DNA from: Sodiomyces alkalinus F11
Taxonomy: Eukaryota; Ascomycota; Sordariomycetes; Glomerellales; Plectosphaerellaceae
DNA: 64,000 nt
Direction: 5' to 3'
Assembly (NCBI RefSeq): GCF_003711515.1
Contig: NW_021167083.1
Coordinates: forward strand, 1,933,048-1,997,047
Position numbers and translations under genes: made by a program. Positions 1 to 10,639 of this stretch are shown piece by piece. How positions within the stretch are numbered: position 1 is the stretch's first letter; each line of letters begins with the position of its first letter. The notes beneath the pieces were generated by a model that saw nothing but the letters and a program-made list of their open reading frames with translations, was not told where the DNA came from and did not search any database.

Positions 1-143
1 ATTTGGATCCTATCCGGTCTTTTCCGGTATCCACCCTTATTATATCCTAATGCCCGAAGTCCCCGATATCCGGAGCCCTTAGTTATAGAGTGGATCCCCC
101 CTGGATCCCCTATAGACTATATCGTGGTCCTGCCTATACGATA
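1..143 (-). repeat. Copia family B LTR, outer end (element continues left of window)
   Basis: The reverse complement of this stretch matches the start of the LTR at 55529 almost base for base (GGATCC-rich block, then a TCCGGATATCGGGGACTT-type block). The outer terminus reads CGATA here against TGTCG in the other copy, which fits TG to TA decay. The LTR was inserted into Copia-1, whose RNase H tail begins abruptly at 144. The rest of the element lies left of position 1, so LTR length cannot be checked here. Confidence 0.75.
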
Positions 144-3100
144 CTTCGTTAATCCGTCTACCACTATTTCCGCGCTCGTAATACACGTTATGAGTATTTA
201 CCCTCGTTCCTTTACTTAATATAACTAGTAGCTATAGATATCGACGTGGCGGAGGCGCGTTATTAATATACTAATCTCTTAATTAACTAATCGAATCGTT
301 TAGTTATTATCGTATATGATCCTAAATTCCGGATCGTTAAATTCTACTCCTATACTAAGTAATAGGCGTTAGATAAAGATACCCTCTTTTATACCTTATA
401 CTAACGCTAATAGCTCTGCTTCTATTATTAACGTTATAACCGTATTCTGCTTATTAGCGCGCTACGCGATTATACCACTAAATAAGCAGATTATATACGC
501 TTAACTACTCTTTTAATCAAGGGTATTATCGGTAAATAAGGCGTTGGTATAGATTTCGATAGTATCGCTACCCCCTAGTTCTAATATAAACGATTAGCTG
601 TTAATTAGATAAAAGATTAGATAATCGGCGGCCTTATAGTGTATAGGCCCTGGATTAACGTTAAAAGGGTATAGCCTTAATACTATAAGCACGATACTAG
701 GCCGCGATATTACTACTACGTATAGTGTAGATCCTATCTTCCGTTAATAGCTTTTAACGTCCGTTAAGGTCCCTGAATAGGGCAGTAGTTCTACGATCTT
801 AATTAGGTATATTAGGCGATAGTTACTGCTATGCTTACTATTACTGTTTGGCTTTAATAGGCGTTCTAACTTAGTAATGTAGTTATATTATAATAGCTAG
901 ACTTTACGGGTAACGCGGTCGCGAATAACCTTAATACTAAGGAACCACTATAGAGGATCGCTACCTTATAGGTTATAGTGGCGTTATAGGTTATTAATAG
1001 CCTGCTTTATCTATACCTTATATTATTCCTTATAAGTAATAACGATATCGTTAGCGTAGAAAAATAAGATTAAACCGGGGCGTAGAAAATAATACAGTTC
1101 CTACGGTATTATCTAGAACCCGTCCACCGAAAGGATAGGGGAAAAGTGCTTTTACTAAAGTAGTGGGGACTCCTTAAGTCTATATAACGCCTTTTCTAGG
1201 TGTAAACGACTCCTAGGGGCTAGAACGCCTGGCGGCGGGTATATAAAGATATTGTGAGAGAGAGACGTGTGTATAAACGTGGTTATAATATCGAGTTATA
1301 ATAGTGTGAGGTTAAAACTGTTCGCGATAGCTATTAACGCGCGGAATGACTATCCTGCTAATATAGCTATATACATCTCCTCGAGGGTGGATTAATATTA
1401 CTAATCTTCTTATACTACTAGCCTTACCTTATATTTATATAGAAATCTATGCTTATCGAATTTATATATTATTATCTATATTAAGTTTAGAACCTAATTT
1501 CTATCTGCTATAGACGCCGGCACCTGTATCTATGACCCTATCTCCTCGTCGCTCCGTAGGTGGTCTTTTTATGTCTATCGGAATAGGTGGCCGTAAGGGT
1601 GTAAGGGTATATCGCGAGGGTTCTTTGGAGGAGGAGGGAGGTCTTTATGATAGATCTTCGCGGCCGAGGCTACCGCCGGGGTTATCTTTTCCGAGATAGT
1701 TATCGGAGCAGTGGGTTTATATAGTAGCGATAAACGCCGTTATAGCGTTATAGGAGTAGTCCTTTTTAACCGTAATTTAGTTAGCGGAGTCCTATCTATA
1801 GTATATATATTAGGGGGTGGCGGCTAGCGTTAAACGCGGCTACCTATCTATCTCTTTACTAGCTATTTCCTTACCGAATTAGGCGTGCTCCTCTATTCAA
1901 TAGGAGCTCTATAGCCGTAGCTGCAGGGGTATCGTAGCACCGTATTCCGTTATCCTGGAACCCCATAGCTATAACCGTAGGGGTATCACGATTTCCTAAT
2001 ATAACGGCTGCTATTAGCGCTATAACCGACGGCGGGGTTATTAGTGGAGAGGGAAGTAGTGGACTGGGTGGTTATAGACGGTGATTAGGCGTTATACCCG
2101 CTAAATCATACCGTTCGTGACCTAACTCTTATCTATCTAGACTGGTGATAGTCTTCTCCACCCCCTTACGGACGGGTATTACGGACTATAACCTTAACGA
2201 TACCGTTAAGAAAGGGGATCCGGGGGAAATCACTCCCGGCGAGGTTAGGGGTATATTAAGCTTAAAATAAACAGTTATATAAAGGAGGGGGTCCTTAGCT
2301 TATACGTCTATAAACGGCCGTGAATCTCTAGCCCTCTCTTATTTAATCTAACTAATTAGGTCTTCTAGTTACTCCTCGGTTAATTAACGGAGGTTATCCT
2401 TAAAGGCGTTGATATCGCTGTTAAGAAAGGTATATTCGCCAAAATCTATATCGCGCGTGCGAATAACGCGGTTATAGTTACGGCGGCCTAGTATCTAGAT
2501 ACGGAAGATATTAGTGGACTCGTGGCCGACGAGGTAGCCGATATAGGCACGCGGAGCGATACTATTTAAGAGCTTATTAGTGCCCTTTTAAGCGTCCTTA
2601 GTTATTAGGTACGCCTTATAGCCGTAGGCTTAGAGATATAATAAAATCGGCTTCTTTTAAAGAGGACCTCGTATAGCGTTTTCTAATCCTTATTATTATA
2701 CTATCTTCGTGGTGTTTAGTTATAAATATACGCTGCTATAGGAATAGCCTTAGGCTATATAAACGGCGGTAGCTTTACGTCGATATTTATCGTATAACCT
2801 TTCGAAATCACCACGGCAGTAGCGTATTCGGCACCCCTGTTCTGCGCTTAAGTGTCGGTAGTAGATACCTCTAAAAGGATCCCCTTTTTACGCAGGAATT
2901 AGGTAATATCGTGGGACTAAGTTAGTTTATTATTAGATTCGAAAACTCGCACCTTGTAACCTAATTAGCGGTCTACCTAGACGAGGAATTCCTTAATTAT
3001 TACAAGGATATCCGCTACTAGCTTACTCTTTATCTTATAGGTGGCCGTAAAACCACTATAACGGTCGGTGAAAAACATAAACCTCGAGTCCCCGTTAGAC

Positions 3101-5123
3101 GATCGGTTAAAATCCGTGAAATTAATCGCCTACTATTCCCCTGCGTAGGTTAGTGCTGTGCGAGGGTGCCTGCTAATATGCCGTTGTATCTTTACGAGCT
3201 TATATACCACGTAGTTAATAGTTATTAGTCCCTTAAATTTTTAACCCCCTACGTCTGCTCTTCTAGGTGCTTAAACGGCTTAGGGCTAGCGTGCTCTAGC
3301 TATAGATACTATAAGATACCCTCCGTAGTGCTTAGATATCGTATTATCGATTTTCGGGTAGAAGAAGAGCCTAGAAAAGCAGCCGTAGATTGGTTAGAGG
3401 GTATGTATTTGACACGGTTTAATCGAAGTAGTGACTTAGCTAGTATAGTATAGATTTATCGGCACGTCGAAGGTAGTTATTTAGTGGTTTCTGATCCTAC
3501 TAGTATCCTCGTAGTCGTAATCGTTAGTTTAAGATTAAATTATAAGTAAAATCTGCATAGTATACGACGTTTAAGAGCCTAAAATCGAGGCCTCCTATTA
3601 GTCCGTTTAATCTTACGGTTATATTACCGTAGCCTTTAATAGGCAGGGACGAACTGCCGGTGATGATATAGTCTCCGTGCGCGGCGGGTATAAAATCAGA
3701 AAAGCGGGAAAGTCGTTAAATATATAAATAGTGGTACTGGAATTAAGGATGGTAGATGCCCGAAGAGGGTAGCTAGTAGTAGTGCTAGCCGTAAAGGTGG
3801 CGGCGTAAGAGACGCCGCTACGGACGCTACTATAGTTACGTCACGCCTCTTTAAGCGGTGCAGAGTCCCGGCTCGCGTCCTTCTTTACCTTCTTTACGGC
3901 TTATAATTCTTCTACTTCCGCACGTAGTACGGGGTTATATTTAAGGATCCGTTAGACGGTTATTTTAGTGCTCTTAAAGGGCGTTTAGTCGTTATATACC
4001 GTATCCGGGAATAGATAGAAGTAGGCGTTAATATCGTGACCAGGTATAATATATACGTGGTATATCTATCCTCTCTATAGTGTAGATTAACGGCGTTTAG
4101 AAGAGGAATAGTTAGCTAAAGCAGTAGAAGGTATGGCTATAGGTCTAGCGGTAGAGGGATTCTTAGCTTTGTTCTTCCCACGGCCACCCTTTTTACGAGG
4201 CTTAGCCGTGGTATCTAGGGTATTTTCGCCCTTTTCGCTTCCGGTATATAGTGTAGGGAATACTATAGCGCGGTGGCTTCCGCGTTTTCCTTAGTCTTTA
4301 AGTCTAGTCTTAATATATCGTTGACTATGGGTATAAAGGTCTTCGGGGAGCAGTACTTTCTTATCTAAAAGGCGTCCCTCGGATTTGGTCTAATCGCGAC
4401 TAGCGATTGAACGTATACCTCTAAAGAAGTCTGCTATCTAGATATATATTACGGGCCTCGATTAGACCTCTTTAAGGCGTACTAATAGCTCCTGCTATCT
4501 AGATAACCACTCCTGCAGCTTCTTTAGGGTTATTAGCGCTGCACGGACGTGTTTGTTATAGTCTTTATACGTGTTAACGCGGCGGGTGGTTATATAGAGA
4601 GCAGTATCGCGTCGAACGGCTTTAAACACCTCTTTAGGCGTTAGATTACGTAGTAGTAGCTTACGGCTATCGTCGATAGTCTTAGTCTGCTAGCTTAAAA
4701 CGGCTCTGATACCCTTTATATACCTAGCGTAGTTATCGCTCTGTAGTTTCTAGCGTTATGTTGCCGAGTCGTAGGCGCGCTGCCTAATGGGTATTAGATC
4801 TAACCACTACGAGGGCGTAGCTTCTATTTATAGGGTTATATACGACGGCGAGAAGGTAGCGTAGAAGGGTAAAGCAGGCTTTTAAGGAGGGGGAATAGGA
4901 TTATTAGGGCGTAGATATTCCTAGACTTTATTATTAACGGCTATAGCTGTATAGTGCTTACTCTAGAACTCCTAATCGCGATGGGTTTTATAGGTTATAG
5001 GCTTATATTCCGATATCTTAATGGTTATTTATAGATAGACACGCTATATCGGCGTAGCTAGATAGCTTCTTCACTCGGTAGTCGTAAAGGTGGGTTATTT
5101 ACTTAGCAAGTAAGGCTCTTAAT
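144..5123 (-). pseudogene. decayed Copia gag-pol (Copia-1)
   Basis: Read on the minus strand, the domain order is gag (about 5100-4000), protease and GAG-pre-integrase (about 3700-3200), integrase (about 3100-2400), reverse transcriptase (about 1350-950) and RNase H (about 700-144). The RT catalytic box near 1030-1060 reads F-Y-A-N-D-I, so the first Asp of the YVDD-type box has become Asn. Dozens of in-frame TAA/TAG codons sit at expected Gln and Trp positions. It resembles fungal Copia polyproteins in which protease, integrase, RT and RNase H form one chain. It is non-functional. Confidence 0.8.
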
Positions 5124-5327
5124 TATTAGATAAAGCGTAGTGAAAATCGTGTTAAAATAGGTTAAAATTAATTAAGGTAATTATATATACTTATAACTGT
5201 CTTAGACCGTCAGGGAAACGCTGCCACCGTATTTTATAATGTGCAGATTCTGCAAGCGTCTACCCGGATTATACTCTTAGCAATCCGGCCCATTACGTAA
5301 CTGAAAAAGACTGTGGTCTGTTCGATA
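5124..5327 (-). repeat. Copia-1 5' LTR (204 bp)
   Basis: Reverse complement of the Copia-2 LTRs at 18978-19181 and 24464-24667, with the same 204 bp length. Ends read TATTAGA...TTCGATA on the plus strand, i.e. TGT...ACA after TG/CA to TA changes. Followed inward (minus direction) by ATTAAGAG, the same sequence that follows the Copia-2 LTR. Confidence 0.85.
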
Positions 5328-7435
5328 TATATCGCGCAGAACTATAAAAAGCTAAAGGAAAACGAAGACACGGTCTAGAAGGTTAAAGAGACTTACGCGA
5401 AGGAGTATAATAAGAGCGGGGATAAGTTAATTAATAAGGACGACTCGGAAAAAGAATCGCTTTAATATAAAAACGGGTATTAAAGCTAATAGCCGCTGTA
5501 TAGCGGGAGTAAGAGGCGTTTAAAGTATATACTAGTAATAACACGGTATTTATAGCAGCTAGAGTAAATAAATAGCGTATCCTCGTCCTTATTAATACTA
5601 GTTATAATTACTATACCGCTATAAGCGAATAGTTTACCTAAAGACTCTAATTACCGTTAGTCTATAAGACGAATCGATTATTAAATAGCTTCTCGGAAAC
5701 TACTAGGACTATTAATAACGCGGAGATCGCCGTCTATAAGCTTAAGATCCGCGGCTACCCGTAAAGGATATTTACATATATAGTACCGCGGCTTAATTAA
5801 GATATATTCCTCGAGAAGCCCTAAGTAGAATAAAATAATATAATATACTACGCTAAGGATAAATAGCTTTATTACAGAGTAGCCGGATTAATTATACGAC
5901 TTTATCACGAAAAGGAACTTATCGGAGTATAAGCTATCCGCGACGCCTATGTAGTTATTAGATCCGTATTTATAGGTATTATCCGATAATTATAATAGGA
6001 GGGCGAAAAAGTCTTAGTCTAGGGAGTAAGCTTAAGGGATATCGAAAAAGCGTTATATAAGAAGTAACTAATAGACCCGAAGGACTTTATACTTAAAGAG
6101 CTATTATAAGACTTTGGTAAGCTATTTACGCCCGATAAGCCTAACTAATTACCTCTATACTAACTAGGAGTTAACTATAAGGTAAACCTTATACCCGGAA
6201 GCAATAATAAGGAACTATTACTCTGTTAGGGGCCGCTTTATAATATATTAAGTGAAGAACTCCTAGTATTATAGGAAATATTTCCTAACCTAATAGATAA
6301 GGGATTTATCTGTACTAGTAGTTTAGAAGCCGCGGCTCCTATCCTTTTTATAAGGAAGCTAGGCGGAAGACGTGGGCGGGAATTATTATATAATCGTATA
6401 CTACTCTTATAAACTTAATAGAGCGGAATATAAGTACTTAATCTATAATAAGAAAATACTAACGATTATAAGTTATTTAATAATATAATAGACCGAGTTT
6501 ATTAGTTATAGGTAGTTTATAGTCCTCTCCGACTATAAGGCCCTTCAATACTTTATAATAAAGCAAACGCTTACTAAGCGATAAAGCTAATAAGCCGGTA
6601 GGCTTATATAATTCGACTTTATACTCGAGTATCGGAAAGGAAAAGATAATATAATAGCGGACGCCCTCTCGCCTTAAGAGTAAAATAAGCATAGATATAA
6701 TAGACGAATAGGAGTAATCTTATTATATTTAACTAATCCCCGATACCGTGATTCTACCTAGTATTCGTTACATTTATAGCGGTTAAACGATCTTTAAGGC
6801 GGATTAAGAGCTATAGCGATTATAGAATAAGACGCTTATAACCGATAAATAGTATTAAGGAGCTCTATCCGCGGTTACTAAAGAAAAATAGTAGTTCTTA
6901 CTATTATTAGAATTAAAGCTATAAATAGCTAAGTACTTAGTCTTTATAACCGGGTTACTATTATTCCACGACTAAACTTAGGTGCCTAGGTCTACTAAAG
7001 GGTTAACGTTACGAGGGAAGATTATTTAGTTAATTCACGACTTAGTAATCGGAGGACACCCCGGATACAAAAATACTATTACCTTAGTAGCGTATCGCTT
7101 TTTCTAGCTAAGAATAAATAAGGATATCCGATAATTCGTCTAGAACTATAATATCTATGGAAAAGGGTATATATAGAGGAACGCGAAATAAGGCTTTTTA
7201 CGCCGCCTCCCGGTACTAGAATAAATACGGAGCGACTTATCGATAGACTATATAATAGACTTACTATTAGCCGGCGAGAAGAAGGCGCGCTACCTTTAGG
7301 TTATTATAGATCGCCTAACTAAAGCTATAATATTAGAAGCGATAAAGATAATAAAACCTAAAGCTTACAGGGAATAGTTCTCATACTACTATTTCCGGTT
7401 ATATAGTATACTTAGGTCGATTATTAGTAACCGAG
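5328..7435 (+). pseudogene. Gypsy (Ty3-type) pol fragment, element D
   Basis: Plus-strand frames show a protease-like region (about 5580-5850) and the start of RT with a DKGFI...PILF...KLGG block at about 6295-6370. There is then an abrupt jump, losing most of RT including the YxDD box, into RNase H (about 6400-6690, with an intact IIADALS motif). Integrase follows (about 6990-7435) with the HHCC zinc region around GHPGYKNT and the first catalytic Asp in IDYIIDLL. It stops in the integrase core at 7435, where an LTR of element C begins. The left edge is the Copia-1 LTR. No LTR of D is visible. Confidence 0.7.
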
Positions 7436-7786
7436 TATTAGGTGCCTATAGCAGTAGTCATAATAGGTCCCTAGTATAAACCCACAGGGGTCCAGGTATA
7501 GCTAGCCTAAGATCCCTTAAGGCATAAACAAGGCAAGTTATCACACAGCAAACAGAATAGTCCATCGAAGCAAATAAGGCAGCCCTCGAGGGAGTAAATA
7601 AGCAGTCCTCGAGGAGCAGAGCGTAGTCTTAAGGAGCGACGGAGCCTCCCCTTTAAAGGGGAGGCCAGCGATTAATCTAATTCTTTAGCTACACATATAT
7701 TCTAACCCTATTATAATCCTATTATAATTATACCTAGTTCTCTACTTAACCCCATCTTTTCACTCTTTACGACTACCTATTTAATA
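7436..7786 (+). repeat. Element C 5' LTR (351 bp)
   Basis: Aligns over its full length with 51828-52179. Ends read TATTAGG...TTAATA here and TATTAGG...TTAACA there, consistent with an original TGTTA...TAACA. A second copy with the same borders but different sequence on the far side of each border supports these limits. The left flank is CCGAG (7431-7435), inside D integrase. Confidence 0.7.
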
Positions 7787-8965
7787 TTTTTATCGCTTTA
7801 CCCTTAAAGGCGCGAAGACCGTTAAGGAGAGTCACTAAGATATCCAACTATTATAAAATAAACGATCCTACCTTCGATTTTAGTAAGGCTACTAGTTAGT
7901 TCGAGTGGTAGCTCCGTGATAGCGAGACCGCCTTTATAGAAAACACCCCCTATAACGAGAAAAATAACGGGAACACGCTAGGAACTAATACTACTCCCGT
8001 ATCTACCACCGCACCGGCACCTATTCCTACTTCTATCACTACCACCATTACTACCCCTATTACTAGTATTACCTCTACCACTACCTCTACCCCTATCACC
8101 GTCCCTATTCCTCTTAAGACTATAACGGGACCCATATATAATCCTAACCTACTCCCGTATACGAATCTTAACCTAGCTACGCTAATAAAGAAATAACTAG
8201 ATAAACACGTTAAATAGATAAAGGCATAGAACCAATATCAGCGTAAGCTCGCGTACTTTACTAAGCTAAAGGCGGACACTACTACCGCCACTACCGCCGC
8301 CGCCGTTATTCATCCTAACCCGGCCGATATCACCTATTATCGTATAGCTATGCCTCGGCGCTATATTATCGCGACCCCGGCGGGATCCTAGTATACCTAT
8401 AATATATCCACGACCTTATCCATACACGGATCCGCTATATAGGCTAAGTCTAATTTTCCCCTTCCGAAATAGGATAGTGTATCCTAAGCTAAGTATCGCA
8501 CGTTTATTTAAGAAACTAACCAGCGGTTTAACCTAGATTCTTAATCCTTTCCCACGGACGCTACGAAGAACTACTTCGTTATATTATACCTCCCCCACCA
8601 CCTTAAGGAACGCTAGTAGGCTAAGGTACGATATAAGTACGATAGCGATTCTAATAGGGTTACCTAGGCTACCTTATAAGCTTAGCTATTCTATTAGGTT
8701 AACGATAATAATACCCGCCTACAGAAGGTAGCGGTATAGATCCAGAGCGAATCTATCTTATTCTAGAAAGAGGGAGAATCCTACGCTAAATTTATATAAC
8801 GGTAAAAAGCCCCAGAGTTAGAACTACCGGGCAAACTCCTAGACTAGTAGAGGATTTAGATAGTACTAATAAGGGTCCTCCTACCTATTCAGGTCTATAT
8901 AATATCTATAGGGGTTCCTAAGGACTACTAAGACCTAGCCCCGGTCTATTATAGGGCTAAGGCCT
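7787..8965 (+). pseudogene. Element C gag, N-terminal part
   Basis: A continuous decayed plus-strand frame opens after the LTR. A Thr/Pro/Ile-rich low-complexity stretch (about 7985-8130) is followed by a gag-like globular segment (about 8500-8960) with an LFYQVNDN-type helix and KEGESYAKFI. Gln codons are mostly TAG/TAA. The frame breaks at 8965, where the GGCCT target duplication and the E LTR begin, and should resume at 29954. A run of ACC/ATT-type codons makes the first third compositionally simple. Confidence 0.6.
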
Positions 8966-9169
8966 TATAACGGCTTATCAAAATGTGTTCACGTATTAAG
9001 GCCGAAAATATAGATTATTCGAACTAAGAGAGGAAAGGAGGAAAGGAAAAGTCTACGCGGTGTGTAGGCGGCTAAGTATATATAGGGTCGTACGGGCCTC
9101 GCTAGGAGGTCCGTGCTTCTTAGTCCCGGCTACTACCAGGGACTATTCTGCGGGCTATATCCCGTAATA
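8966..9169 (-). repeat. Element E 3' LTR (204 bp)
   Basis: Matches 29750-29953, including the shared core GGCCGAAAATATAGATTATT and the CCCGTAATA end (CCCGTAACA in the other copy). Outer end TATAACGG, from TGTAACGG. Preceded by the GGCCT target duplication. Confidence 0.88.
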
Positions 9170-9171
9170 TA

Positions 9172-9189
9172 CCCCCCCCCCCCCCCCCC
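9172..9189 (-). other. Polypurine tract of E (18 consecutive C on plus = G on minus)
   Basis: The run lies two bases inside the 3' LTR of E. In the minus orientation it is an uninterrupted poly-G purine tract, where plus-strand DNA synthesis of an LTR retrotransposon is primed. Its place and strand agree with the coding direction of E. A pure G run is unusual for a PPT, and homopolymer slippage may have lengthened it. Confidence 0.65.
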
Positions 9190-9592
9190 GGCCGGAGGCG
9201 AGGTCACGGTTATATTATAGTCGCACGGTTATAACCTAGCACTACTCTAACCTCGCCGCGTATAATCTAAAAATAGCCTTCTTTATTCGATTCTATTAAA
9301 GGCTCCTTCGAATAGAGGTAATCCATAATAGCCAAGATCCTTTTAAGACGAAAATAGTATAAAGGAGCTTTTATATAACGGTGCTATCGCGAGCCCCTCG
9401 CCAGCGTGTATACTCGTTATAAATAATATACCTACCGAATATATAACCGGGGGTTATTCCTTCCACCTAAATAGCATAGGAAGGGTAGTAAAATAAACCT
9501 CCTACTATTCCTCGTTTTTCCTTATTTTCTTTCCCTTCTATAGCTTCTTTTTAGACATTTTTCTTATTTTTTTTTGATTAAATTCCTATACC
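9190..9592. other. E 3' non-coding interval
   Basis: Lies between the polypurine tract and the antisense reading frame. A pyrimidine-rich stretch (about 9510-9580, with a T10 run at 9567-9576) precedes the frame start. No further motif or coding signal seen. Confidence 0.4.
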
Positions 9593-10576
9593 GTGAGTAG
9601 CTCCGAGATACCTCGTAGGTCCCTTAATAGTATAACTAACGTCGCCGAGCAATAGCTTATTTATTAAGCCCCCTATACCCTTTTTACTATAAGTTAGCAC
9701 GCCCCTCGCCTATAGTTTAGCGCTATAGCTAACCGTTAGCAGATATCGGACTTTGCCTCGCCTAGTAAGCGCCCTTATAAGGGTAGTAGTGATAACGACG
9801 TAAGTTCCGCCCGTATTGCTATCGGTTGCGAGGTCGGCCGTAACTAATACTAAGTAGACTCCGACCCCCCCCCTAAGAAACGCAGAGCTCCCCGCTACCG
9901 CCCACGACGCCGCTAACGCCTTATAGGATACCGCTCGCGCTATAAACGAGGACGATAATAACGAAAATATAAGTTTATATCGGCCTCTTATATCGTGACT
10001 CCTATACGAACTATCCGCGTAGAATCGCCGCTAGTTTTAGGAAACGTACGGTTATTTCTAAATTACTCTTAGTTAGGCTAAATTGGGCTAAAGCGTTATA
10101 GGTCCCTTATAAGCTCCCGCTCCTATTATCGCCCCTGCCCCTATCGCCGCTCCCGCCCCCGTCGCTACTCTTACTCCCGCCGCCGCGCCGCTTACCGTTA
10201 TCGCCCTACCGCCCGCCGCCGCCCTATCTGCCACTACCGAGTTCTAGGTAAGTATAGTATAAGCCCTTAATAATATCGCCGCCTTTATATATAGTATAGA
10301 TAAGACGCTTAAGGAGGTATCGTAGAAGCTAGAGGATAAGAATAACGACGTTACTATAATATTATAAAAGGTTCGTAACCTCTCTTACTTTATCCGCCGC
10401 GTGTATAAGTATTATATAGCTATAACCCCCTTCGCTGCTAGGAATAATAGGGGGGCTACTCCTAAGATTATACTCGCCTTAGCTCCTCCTTAGGAGGAGT
10501 CGTAGGTGGGTACTGCTAAGGATAGCGTAGCCTTATAAGAGGAGGAGCTAGAAAAGGGGGAGATTATAGGGGAGTA
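9593..10576 (+). pseudogene. Decayed ORF antisense to E gag-pol, between integrase and 3' LTR
   Basis: Plus-strand frames read well through RIP-type stops. The first part (9593 to about 10250) is Ser/Arg-rich with SSEIPRRSLNS near the start and a PPPKKRRAPRYRPRRRR basic patch. A frame change near 10190-10250 leads into a helical, charged part (SIDKTLKEVSQKLEDKNND with Gln restored from TAG) and an acidic Glu-rich end. E codes on the minus strand, so this runs opposite to gag-pol. Element F has a similarly placed antisense frame (48330-48840). Function unknown; GTG rather than ATG is at the apparent start. Confidence 0.5.
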
Positions 10577-10639
10577 GGTTATTTATATCGTTTAGATTAT
10601 TTCGGTTATTTTTAGGGGTTTACTTAATTCTTTTCTACT

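Larger units (their letters stand above)
144..5327 (-). mobile_element. Copia-1, minus-strand Ty1/Copia retrotransposon, 3' end cut off
   Basis: Same family as Copia-2 (18978-24667): the two match through LTR, gag, integrase, RT and RNase H when one is reverse-complemented. The 5' LTR is at 5124-5327. The 3' LTR and the last part of the RNase H tail are missing because a B-family LTR abuts at 144. The flank after 5327 is TATAT, but without the other end no target duplication can be tested. It appears to have landed in Gypsy fragment D. Confidence 0.85.

Noticed and set aside
6477..6692. Minus-strand ORF of 71 codons
   Set aside because: Shadow of the D RNase H frame on plus, which has the ADALS motif.
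7950..8135. Minus-strand Val/Ile-rich ORF
   Set aside because: Antisense of the Thr/Pro-rich simple-codon stretch of C gag.
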